From: Linderina pennispora
Lineage: Eukaryota; Kickxellomycota; Kickxellomycetes; Kickxellales; Kickxellaceae
Assembly: GCF_002104995.1 (NCBI RefSeq)
Contig: NW_024468347.1
Span: forward strand, 1 to 35,526
Direction of reading: 5' to 3'
Length of the DNA stretch: 35,526 nucleotides
Shown here piece by piece: positions 18,043 to 25,947 of the stretch. Under the pieces are notes generated by a model. It did not search any database. It was not told the origin of the DNA and saw only the letters and a program-made list of their open reading frames with translations. A program made the translations under genes and the position numbers. Every line of letters begins with the position of its first letter. Within the stretch, counting starts at the first letter, position 1.

Positions 18043-19263
18043 GAAAACGAGTCTGAAGTTTAGAACTGCTGCGAGGTCGCGGTTCAAGAGCCGAGACGAA
18101 TAGGCTCGCCTGTATTGTGCCATGGCCCGCTTACATGACTCGCTTGTACAGCGGAGAAGGCCATGGCACTTCACAGTTGGGTTCTTCGATCTCTGGTAGG
18201 GGCACGGGTTGAGAACATGCCGGAATGTCTGCAGCGACTTTTCGCAGCAGAACGGGCACATCGACGATGTCCGGAATTCGTCGATCAGATAGACTTCAAA
18301 GCCATGGTGCTTGAACTTGTCGCGCCATCTCTTGCCACGAATCGGCGCATGGTGTCGGGCCATCGGCGCACTCCAATTGCCCATGGTCAGCACTGGATCT
18401 GGACCGAACTTGCTCCGGGGTTTTGCGGCAAGCCTGTGGTCTGCACGGGCCTGGTTCATGAATGAATCAAGGCGCAGCTTGCGGTGAAGCGGGTACACCT
18501 TGGGACTGGTCCCGACACCCGGATGGGCCTTCCAGCGCCTCTGGTGCTGCTTGTTTGACTTAGTTGGCTGCTGCTCTGGTAACCTTCGCGCTGTCATCGT
18601 GTTGGCATAAAACGGTGCTAGGACACACCGCACAGATGCACGGGCAGTAACGTAGGCACGGAATTTTGCTGGGCTAAGGGTCCGGCAGCAGTGCTTGGAA
18701 AGCTCAGCCTCTGCTCTGCGGACAGCATCTTCTGGGACTTGATCCTTTGTAGCCCAACGAATCCTGTCATAGTGGCGCAGCTTGAGCTCCTTATTGCGCT
18801 GCTGCCGCGTGTAGCGGTAGAGCATCTTTTCACCCTCTTTCCCATTGCTGCTATTTTCGTGCATCATGTATAGCAAATCGCCCCGACCTGGATCGATGAA
18901 TACACAGCGGCCTTTCAGATTCTGCAGCTCTGGCTGTGGGATTTGGTGGATATAGCGACAGTCAGCTATAGCATTGCCTCCCACAGCACCACCTCCTGCA
19001 GCATCGCCTGTAGCATCGCCTGTAGCATTGCCTCCTGCAGCATCAGCATCTACTGCAGCACCAGTCTTAGGTACCTTGTCTTGCAACAAAATGCATATCG
19101 TTACACCATCTGTTGTCGCCATTCCGTGGAATTTTCTATCACCATGTGCCTTAAATGGCTTTGATGTTAGATCTGCAACCCGGCCCCACACATCCCACAC
19201 AGATTGTGTGATCCCTTGGACACATTGCCCATTGTACTGTGCAGTGTGTTTTTGCGGCTGCAA
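18040..19263 (-). CDS. Fanzor (eukaryotic TnpB-like RNA-guided nuclease), N-terminus missing
   Basis: Fanzors are eukaryotic relatives of TnpB that cut DNA under guidance of an element-encoded RNA. Counting from 19263, the RuvC-I motif is FIDPGRGDLLYMM (Asp124). The hallmark segment GNWSAPMARHHAPIRG lies at 295-310. VYLIDEFRTSSMCPFC carries Glu329, the glutamate position expected in Fanzor-type RuvC-II, and the first zinc-ribbon cysteines (336, 339). KCHGLLRCTSESC supplies the second pair (372, 377), and NRDLAAVLNF has the RuvC-III Asp396. All catalytic and zinc residues are present. The ORF has no ATG: it opens after an in-frame TGA with TTTGCAG|CCG, which could be a 3' splice site. Homology begins near WDVWGRVADLTSKPF, so the usual N-terminal region is absent or in unrecognised exons. 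A Gly/Ala/Asp-rich insertion sits at residues 68-98. An in-frame TAG ends the frame early. Confidence 0.9.
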   Translation of the reverse strand: MQPQKHTAQYNGQCVQGITQSVWDVWGRVADLTSKPFKAHGDRKFHGMATTDGVTICILLQDKVPKTGAAVDADAAGGNATGDATGDAAGGGAVGGNAIADCRYIHQIPQPELQNLKGRCVFIDPGRGDLLYMMHENSSNGKEGEKMLYRYTRQQRNKELKLRHYDRIRWATKDQVPEDAVRRAEAELSKHCCRTLSPAKFRAYVTARASVRCVLAPFYANTMTARRLPEQQPTKSNKQHQRRWKAHPGVGTSPKVYPLHRKLRLDSFMNQARADHRLAAKPRSKFGPDPVLTMGNWSAPMARHHAPIRGKRWRDKFKHHGFEVYLIDEFRTSSMCPFCCEKSLQTFRHVLNPCPYQRSKNPTVKCHGLLRCTSESCKRAMAQYRRAYSSRLLNRDLAAVLNFRLVF

Positions 19264-19756
19264 ATATCAATCAATTCGGCCAGAATCCGCTGTAGGCAAG
19301 TGCCATACTGCAACAAAATGTTGCTCTTAAATAAATATCCTAAGAGTGTTGCGCAGCCGGTGATGACCACCATGATGACACCATGGAAGTTATCAGGCCG
19401 ACCAACAATGAGAGCAGCTCTTGCGCTGAGCCAATGGAGATATCTAGTGGAGGCCTGTGACCAGTACAATACTAGCTTGTCGCCCTGGTTTCACCGATGA
19501 AGTCAGATACCGCACAAAATCAAAAGGAGCTTACGGAGCAAGCCACCCAAACTCGCTTCGAGGTTTAAAAGTTTTTTTAAATCAATTTAAAAAGTTTCTA
19601 GCGGACGGTCGGATACGTTTGAACTGTAAAATCTTATACATAGGTAAAGAAGTAAAGATAAAAATAAAAATAACGATATTTTTAATGGATATCAAGATCT
19701 ATTTGTTCAAGAAGCCAAATATGCAAGCAAGATCAGTGGGAAAATGGTTCTGGCAT
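19264..19756. other. Region upstream of Fanzor ORF, AT-rich, no intact gene
   Basis: This is where the Fanzor N-terminal coding sequence should lie (minus strand). One frame is open on the minus strand over 19167-19469 but does not resemble a Fanzor N-terminus; the Fanzor frame itself has several stops here. From 19560 to 19740 the DNA is very AT-rich and probably includes the 3' region of FMC1. Confidence 0.5.
19574..19593. repeat. AT-rich perfect palindrome
   Basis: TTTTTAAAT and ATTTAAAAA are separated by CA, giving a 9-bp stem with a 2-base loop. It lies about 310 bp upstream of the Fanzor ORF and 164 bp beyond the FMC1 stop, so it may mark the element's end or be a terminator-like hairpin. 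The function is unknown. Confidence 0.6.
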
Positions 19757-20038
19757 TTATTCGCTGTACGATTTGGGGATCTCCAGGCCGACGCGGTTGG
19801 CAGTCTTGGCGATGCGGTCGCTTTCGGGCATCTTGGGCTGGAATTCGTCGAGTAGCTCTTTGTACCTGCGGTTATTCGTCAGGTAGGTAAGCACGGTTTG
19901 GGCCTTTTGGAGGTCGGGGGTGGTGGACCATTTGAGGCGCAGCTGGGTGGCCCAGAAGCGGTTCTGGCTGACCGATGTGAATTGCTTGTTGACTTCGCGC
20001 AGGAGCTGGCGGTAGATGTGCAGGTGGCTTGTGGACAT
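19757..20038 (-). CDS. FMC1: FMC1-like mitochondrial ATP synthase assembly factor (LYR type)
   Basis: A 93-residue protein beginning MSTSHLHIYRQLLREVNKQF, an LYR-like opening helix, with a central helical region (KAQTVLTYLTNNRRYKELLD) and the closing motif RVGLEIPK that is typical of FMC1/C7orf55. Fmc1 is a small mitochondrial matrix protein needed for assembly or stability of the F1 sector of ATP synthase, acting with the Atp12 chaperone. The start is the ATG at 20036-20038. A C10 run (sense strand) lies seven bases upstream of it. It is divergent from the fumarate reductase gene. Confidence 0.78.
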   Translation of the reverse strand: MSTSHLHIYRQLLREVNKQFTSVSQNRFWATQLRLKWSTTPDLQKAQTVLTYLTNNRRYKELLDEFQPKMPESDRIAKTANRVGLEIPKSYSE

Positions 20039-20452
20039 GGTTTGTGGGGGGGGGGTTATTGAAAAGATAAGAGCTACTCCCTATTTTTAGGCTGTGGATT
20101 CTGTGTTCCGTTTTTCGGAAGATCAAATGTAGTATGGTTTCTGCTACTGTCGCCTGTGATGACGCAGTGGTGCGGCGTAGCTGATATTGGTTCGCTGGCT
20201 CTCCTCTTCCTCCAACTTTTTTAATACCATTTTTTGCTTCTGTCCGGTATTTCGTAAGTTTCTTGGCGGGGTGGGAGAAGCTCGGCTCTACTTTTTGCCT
20301 GACAACTAGAGATAGCTCTGGATCACGCCACAATGCCTGGCGCCTTTATGTGTCGGCCGTTGCGCTCAAAAACTGCTCACTAATCCTTTTCTCTCTCTTC
20401 TCCCACATTGCATACAAAAACCACGCCATCGAGGAGTTCTACAACTGACGCT
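20039..20452. promoter_or_regulatory. Divergent promoter FMC1 / fumarate reductase
   Basis: 414 bp between divergent starts. It contains a G10 run at 20046-20055 next to the FMC1 start and a CT-rich leader (about 20385-20410) before the fumarate reductase start. Both products act in mitochondrial energy or redox metabolism, so co-regulation is plausible but not shown. Confidence 0.5.
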
Positions 20453-22078
20453 ATGAACGGAGTAGGGCTGCTGACAATGATACGCGGACTCTTGGCGCTG
20501 ACCCTAGTGGTGGCAGTATTCTCTTTCCTCCTCGATCTGTTTGCACTCCAACCGATTTCGCGACTGCAAGGCACATCCAAGCTCGTAACGAACCTCTTCA
20601 AACCCCCAAGCATGGTTCCACGCACAAACATCCTAGTAATCGGCGGCGGACTGGCCGGGCTCTCGGCAGCGACCGAGGCGCTCCACCAGACGCGCAACAT
20701 GGCCGGCATCACAGTGACTCTGCTGGACAAGGAGGCACGCACAGGCGGCAACTCGGCCAAGGCATCGTCGGGCATCAACGGAGTGTACACCAGGACGCAA
20801 AAGGCCAACGGTATTGAGGACTCGCTGGAGCTGTTCTCAAAGGACACGGTCAAGTCGGGCCACGGCAGATCAAATGAGACGCTGGTGGGGAAGCTGACGA
20901 GCGAGAGCACGCAGGCGGTGACGTGGCTGCAAGAGCAGTTCGGGCTGGACCTCGATGTGCTGGCGCAGCTGGGCGGACATAGCCGGGCGCGCACGCACCG
21001 GCGGCCAGACATAAACGGCAAGCCGCAGCCAGTCGGCTGGGGCATCGTCAGCACGCTCGCCAAGCACCTGGCTGAGCACGACCCCCAGCGGTTCAGTCTG
21101 GTCACCGGAGCGCGCGTCACCGAGCTTGTCCAAAAGAACAGCCGCGTCACCGGCGTCGTTTACCAGGCTGCTGAGACCACTGAGAAGCTGGACTCGGACA
21201 TTGTGGTTCTGGCGACTGGCGGATTTGCCGGCGAAGGCAGAAATGCCGATCTGCTGCAAAAGTATGCCCCACAGCTGGTCGGCTTGCCAGCCACCAATGG
21301 GCCGTTTGCCACTGGCGATGGCATGAAGTTGGCTGCGGCGGTGGGTGCGCAGCTGGTGGACATGGACCAGGTGCAGGTGCATCCGACTGGCTTTGTCAAG
21401 CGCGGTGATGCTGGTAATCCGACCAAGTTCCTGGCAGCCGAGGCGCTGCGCGGCGACGGCGGCGTTTTGCTGACGGGCCAAGGCAGACGGTTTGTCAATG
21501 AGCTCGAAACGCGTGACAAGGTCACTGACGCCATCAACCAGCACTGCATTAGCGATCTGTGCGCGCGCTACCCTGGCGACTACATAGTCAATGAGCCACA
21601 AGCTGCCGCCTATCTTGTGCTGTCCGAGCAGGCTGCCGGCAAGTTCGGTCATGGGGCTTTGGGTTTCTACCAGAAAATGGGGCTAATCCAGAAAGCCGAC
21701 AATCTGCAGGCACTGGCCGAGGCGCTGCGCGTGGAGCCGGAGACCTTGAGTCAGGCGCTGACAGGACACGACCAGGCGAGGCGGTCGGGCAATGACGAGT
21801 TTGGCAAGCATGTGTTCCCTGCTGACGCTGTCAGTTCTGGCGAATATTACTGGGGCGTGGTCACGCCCAGCCTGCACTACACTATGGGTGGTGTGCGGTT
21901 CGACGAGCACGCGCGGGTGCTGCGCGCCGACGGCTCCCCGATCCACGGCCTGCTGGCTGCTGGTGAGGTCACTGGCGGTCTGCATGGCGCCAACCGCCTA
22001 GGCGGCAATTCGCTGCTTGAATGTGTGGTGTTTGGCAGGGAGGCTGGCCGCCAGGCTGCGCTGGCTGTGAGCAGCTAA
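20453..22078 (+). CDS. OSM1: Soluble fumarate reductase (FAD flavoprotein), Osm1/Frd1 type
   Basis: A 541-residue enzyme of the yeast Osm1/Frd1 family, which reduces fumarate to succinate using FADH2 and lets cells reoxidise flavin under low oxygen. A hydrophobic N-terminal segment at residues 6-30 (LLALTLVVAVFSFLLDLF) is a signal anchor or targeting sequence, followed by the FAD-binding Rossmann motif ILVIGGGLAGLSAA near residue 60. Later motifs are TGGNSAKASSGING, the fumarate-site GGHSRARTHR, VLATGGFAG, QVHPTGF, and the C-terminal ANRLGGNSLLECVVFGR. The length matches the family and no break was seen. I chose the ATG at 20453; the frame is open from 20408 but without another ATG. Confidence 0.92.
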   Translation: MNGVGLLTMIRGLLALTLVVAVFSFLLDLFALQPISRLQGTSKLVTNLFKPPSMVPRTNILVIGGGLAGLSAATEALHQTRNMAGITVTLLDKEARTGGNSAKASSGINGVYTRTQKANGIEDSLELFSKDTVKSGHGRSNETLVGKLTSESTQAVTWLQEQFGLDLDVLAQLGGHSRARTHRRPDINGKPQPVGWGIVSTLAKHLAEHDPQRFSLVTGARVTELVQKNSRVTGVVYQAAETTEKLDSDIVVLATGGFAGEGRNADLLQKYAPQLVGLPATNGPFATGDGMKLAAAVGAQLVDMDQVQVHPTGFVKRGDAGNPTKFLAAEALRGDGGVLLTGQGRRFVNELETRDKVTDAINQHCISDLCARYPGDYIVNEPQAAAYLVLSEQAAGKFGHGALGFYQKMGLIQKADNLQALAEALRVEPETLSQALTGHDQARRSGNDEFGKHVFPADAVSSGEYYWGVVTPSLHYTMGGVRFDEHARVLRADGSPIHGLLAAGEVTGGLHGANRLGGNSLLECVVFGREAGRQAALAVSS

Positions 22079-22839
22079 ATTTAGGTTTTGGGTAGTGCTA
22101 GCTTTTATAACAATCAATGCCAAGATTTTGCGGAGATTTCCCGCATCACAATGGGTGTTGGCTGTCCACTCAACTGTTTCGGCGATCGAGTCGCTGTGCA
22201 CCCCGGGTGCAAATAATGAGGCGGCAGACTACCTGTGTCTGTATTCCTAGGCTTGAGTAGGCGAAATTTGTCCCTCCGATCATTCCCCGATATAGCCCAA
22301 AAATAACAGGCGCGAAAACGGACTTGTTTCCGTATACGCAGCACCACGGAAAACCTGGACACCATGCAGGCTTGTGTGGCAGTGTAGAAACAATGCTTCT
22401 CCCCTAGTGGCTGCTCTCCAGTACTCCAAAGTCAAAGGGGGGTTTTTGGCTCTACGGAACATGGGGTTTAGGTCTCGTCGCACACCTAGTGGGCAATTCT
22501 GCCCGGGGAAGAGCCAGCCATTCGCTGGTGCCACCATCATGCAAAGGTTTGTAATCAGAGAGCACCACACTAGGGATGACTAAAGTGCAATTCGTGTGTG
22601 GGTAGCCCTCCCCAGCAGAGGCAGTTTTTCTTAAAAGCGTGGCCGAATCCAAGCTTTCGTTTTCCGCTTTGCTTCCAACGCTTTTTCCCCCATTTATTCA
22701 TTTACGTCAAAGGAGTTCAGAATTTTTTGTATTTTCATTGTTTCCGCAACAAAGCCCTCTCCTACTTTCCTGTATAGAAGTGCACCACCGGCCATTTTCC
22801 TTTCATAGATAACGCTTTACTTTTTTCTTTCATACTTTG
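22079..22839. other. Intergenic stretch between fumarate reductase and phosphatase genes
   Basis: About 760 bp with no gene. ORFs here are short and overlap on both strands. The last 170 bases are T/C-rich and probably form the leader of the phosphatase gene. Confidence 0.5.
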
Positions 22840-25623
22840 ATGGACAGTACGCTTTCGCAGGAGACGCAGCAGCAGCAAGAGAACGCTCAGCGGTACCGGT
22901 CAGACCGGCGTCCCTCGCTCCAGGCGTCGTGGTCAGAGACAACGCTGGACAGACACAGCAATACGAGCCATAGCAGTCTTCTATTACTTGACCCACAACC
23001 GCTAGCGCCAACGCATATGCAGCAGGTGCGGACAATGCAGTACTCGACAGCAGAGCATCCAGAGCAGCTGCCACGGCGGGTCTCGACCCCGGCACCCGTG
23101 GCCATACAGCAGGAACCACGGCGGTACAATTCGCGCGGGCACCGGGCACCACCATTGCCTCTGCGCACGTCGCTGGATGTGCGTCGGCGGCCGACAGACA
23201 TGTCGCCATTAGCACCCCTGACAACGCGGATCCACCGGACTTCGGCAACCATGCCTACGGATCTGAATGTGATCTCGGCACCGCCGGTCACGTCATTTGT
23301 AGCAGTGGAGCCTAGCGCACCGCCCATGCCTTCAGAGCCCAGCGAGATGGCGGAGCCCGAGAGCCTCAGCACCAGCAGCAGTTCCAGCGGGCTGGCGTCG
23401 CTGCGGGGCGTGGAGGATCCGCATATCCGGCACGAGCCAACGATGCCACCGGAGGAGGTGCAGCGGGTGGCTTTGCGCAAGGCCAAGGAGTACGGCGGCG
23501 AGCAGATGTTCAGCGACAAGGTGTTGAATTTCCGCGACATCGGCGCCAGCGTCATCAAGCTGCAGCTCAAGCTGCACGATGAGCGCGGGCTGTCGAAAAA
23601 GGAAGGGCCGATGCCCGGCGTGGTGTTCCGATCGGCCGAGCTCGGGTCGGCCGGAGAGAGAGACGTCAAGACGCTGTTTTCCAGATACGGTATCCGCACA
23701 ATCATTGATTTGCGGTCGGAGCTGGAGGCCCGGGCCAGCGACATCCTGACCAAGCACTACCCCGCGTCACTGGAGCCGACGCCGGGCCAGAGCATGGAGA
23801 AGCTGGTCAAGCTGCGGCAGCAGCAGATCCGCCAGACCATCGTCGAGGTGGCGGCGCACGACTACGAGGGCGCGGCCAAGCCGTGGGAGCGCACCGGCGA
23901 CTCGCAGCATGCGTGGACGCAGAAGAACTCGCTCCGGTACTCGCGCATGCTCGGCGATGCCCGCAACGACCCGTTGGCCCGGGCGCTTTCGCACCTGTAT
24001 GATCAGCGTGGATCAGACTCCGAGACCCAGATCACTGGGACCGCGCCATACGTGCCTAGGTACGACGTCACCGAGCAGGTGCCCATGGCTGTGCATATAG
24101 AGCCGCCAAGAGCCCCGCTGCCGGCGATTCCGTCCGAGCCCACGAGTCCAGTAGAGAATAGGGAGGTGCCAAGGCCAATTATCCGGCCGACGCGCAACAG
24201 CGCGGGCTCGGCACTGGACTGGGGCGATGACACGCTGCAGCATCTAAGGTCGTGCTGGGATCACACGGCGTCTCAGCTGGGCGGTTTGGCGGCTGATGGC
24301 AGCGTCATCGCTCCCCCGCCAGCTGTGCATATTGAACGGGAGCCCAGCCCCGTGCCCGCCCCGCGCCCGCACATCACCATCATCACACCTTCGGTGCAGG
24401 CAGCCGAGAACGACGCCAGCGCCAGCAAGGGTGATGATGCTGATGAGCTGTTGTCAATCTCGAGCGGTGCCGAGGAGGACATCGAGGAGGGACTTGACGA
24501 CTACGAGGACAGCGACAGCGGGATCAAGATGACCAAGCAGCCAGGCGACGACATGGCGTTCGGGCTCAAGCGCGTCAGCAACCCGCCAGCGCAGCTCTCG
24601 ATGCAGAGTCTCTCGCATTTGCCGGACAGGAGCAGGCACAGCGAGGGTCCCGACGATCTGGCAATACCTAAGCTGACCACGCACCGCGCCAGCACCGCGC
24701 CAATAGAGGAGTCGGACGCGTCGGAGCGGACCGAGGGGATGGCGGCCCGGCGGCAATCGACGCCAGAGCATGATCAAGGCATGCGGTTCGCCGAGCGCGG
24801 GCGCAACCGGCGACGCATGGTGCGTAGCAATCCGCCGGGGATGCAGCCGGGGCGGACGATCATCGAGAACCGGTTCGACGGGCGGCGGCGGCGGTTCCGG
24901 TGCAATGTGCTGGGCGACAACTACCGGCGCAAATGCGTATGGGCCAGCGCCCCGTGGTCGACCAAGCTCAAGGTGATTCTGCGGTTTGCGACGTTCAACA
25001 AGGCCGAGGCGATCCGCACCATTGGGCGCGAGGTGCTGGCGCCGCGCGGGCTGGCTGGATCGTACGAGGACTATGTGGACTACTGTAAGGAGGAGTTTGC
25101 GTCGGTGATGCGCATTTTTGCCGATCCGTGCGCCTACCCGATTCTGTTCCACTGCCAGCACGGCAAGGACCGCACCGGCATTGTGGCTGCGCTGCTGCTA
25201 GGCATTCTGGAGGTCGATGACGAGATCATTGCCCAGGACTATGCGCTGTCGCAGGCCAATCTGGTCTCGGTGCGCCACCGCATGGAGACGCTCGATATGG
25301 GCGCTGTGGGCTTGCCGCCCAGCTTCTGCGATACTCCGGCGCCGGTAATGCGTAACCTGCTGCGCCATATCCGCAAGAACTACGGGTCTGTGCGCGGCTA
25401 CCTGCGCACTGCCGGCATGCGCGAGCAGGAAATCAACACCGTCGCCTGGTGTCTGCGCGGTAACTTTTGCGGCATCGTCCACGCCCAGTCGCGTCTGGCG
25501 CAGTCCCAGGCCCGCAAGATGTACCTGCGCCCGTCGCTGGCCAGCTCTGACTTGTTCGACCGCCCCAAGGACCAGCACCGCGAGCGCAAGGACTCGCGTG
25601 TGGAGGTCGAGCAGACTAGCTGA
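22840..25623 (+). CDS. Large CX5R phosphatase (Y_phosphatase3 type) with long insertion
   Basis: A 927-residue protein. Residues 1-225 are low-complexity and proline-rich. The phosphatase fold begins with VLNFRDIGASVIK (about 228), VVFRSAELG (about 261) and IRTIIDLRSELEA (about 285), the N-terminal half of the Y_phosphatase3/PtpB-like family. Its catalytic loop, HCQHGKDRTG with Cys772 and Arg778, comes nearly 500 residues later. The gap holds some helical sequence (340-395) and a disordered, acidic and Pro/Ser-rich region (about 395-660). The GKDR loop is shared with bacterial PtpB/LipA-type enzymes that act on phosphotyrosine and phosphoinositides, so the substrate could be either. The start is the ATG at 22840. 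No intron is needed. Confidence 0.85.
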   Translation: MDSTLSQETQQQQENAQRYRSDRRPSLQASWSETTLDRHSNTSHSSLLLLDPQPLAPTHMQQVRTMQYSTAEHPEQLPRRVSTPAPVAIQQEPRRYNSRGHRAPPLPLRTSLDVRRRPTDMSPLAPLTTRIHRTSATMPTDLNVISAPPVTSFVAVEPSAPPMPSEPSEMAEPESLSTSSSSSGLASLRGVEDPHIRHEPTMPPEEVQRVALRKAKEYGGEQMFSDKVLNFRDIGASVIKLQLKLHDERGLSKKEGPMPGVVFRSAELGSAGERDVKTLFSRYGIRTIIDLRSELEARASDILTKHYPASLEPTPGQSMEKLVKLRQQQIRQTIVEVAAHDYEGAAKPWERTGDSQHAWTQKNSLRYSRMLGDARNDPLARALSHLYDQRGSDSETQITGTAPYVPRYDVTEQVPMAVHIEPPRAPLPAIPSEPTSPVENREVPRPIIRPTRNSAGSALDWGDDTLQHLRSCWDHTASQLGGLAADGSVIAPPPAVHIEREPSPVPAPRPHITIITPSVQAAENDASASKGDDADELLSISSGAEEDIEEGLDDYEDSDSGIKMTKQPGDDMAFGLKRVSNPPAQLSMQSLSHLPDRSRHSEGPDDLAIPKLTTHRASTAPIEESDASERTEGMAARRQSTPEHDQGMRFAERGRNRRRMVRSNPPGMQPGRTIIENRFDGRRRRFRCNVLGDNYRRKCVWASAPWSTKLKVILRFATFNKAEAIRTIGREVLAPRGLAGSYEDYVDYCKEEFASVMRIFADPCAYPILFHCQHGKDRTGIVAALLLGILEVDDEIIAQDYALSQANLVSVRHRMETLDMGAVGLPPSFCDTPAPVMRNLLRHIRKNYGSVRGYLRTAGMREQEINTVAWCLRGNFCGIVHAQSRLAQSQARKMYLRPSLASSDLFDRPKDQHRERKDSRVEVEQTS

Positions 25624-25947
25624 GGAGGCTATAGTTTTTTCTTGTGCTGAGAATCACAACTGCCCCCACCCGTAATTTATTGCCTAGTAGCACCCATTGG
25701 CTTGCTGCTCAATTGCCTGTGTTCCAGACCTCCCGCACTACACCGCACCGCATGCACAATGGTCTAACTCCAGGGGGAATATAGCAGTGCGCGTGCCTCC
25801 CTGTTTAGGATGCCCTCATTGTGCAGGCTCTCCTGCTTCTTCCCAGCACTGGCGGACCAGACGAGTCTAACCTCGCCCCTCTCATGTCTCCGCAACACCT
25901 GCAAGAGCCGCAATTTCCCTGTATCTTTTCTACTCTCACTATCCAGA
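25624..25947. other. Intergenic stretch with likely leader of next gene
   Basis: 324 bp. From 25810 the frame of the next gene is already open, with an ATG at 25810 that would add 46 residues lacking any membrane or domain pattern; I treat these as leader. Nothing else is seen. Confidence 0.4.

Larger units (their letters stand above)
17694..19756 (-). mobile_element. Fanzor-bearing element, boundaries unresolved
   Basis: The interval between the DUF229 gene and FMC1 is filled by a Fanzor gene and its flanks. I could not identify terminal inverted repeats or a target duplication by reading. The right flank (19560-19740) is strikingly AT-rich and holds a 9-bp-arm palindrome. The left flank (17694-17868) follows the Fanzor C-terminus, the side where guide RNAs of TnpB/Fanzor elements are normally encoded. 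No transposase is visible, so this would be a non-autonomous or decayed element. Confidence 0.55.

Noticed and set aside
20870-21652. 260-codon minus-strand ORF inside the fumarate reductase gene
   Set aside because: An antisense shadow of a clearly recognised GC-rich gene.
24454-25161. 235-codon minus-strand ORF inside the phosphatase gene
   Set aside because: An antisense shadow; its arginine- and proline-rich translation is typical of the reverse frame of GC-rich coding DNA.
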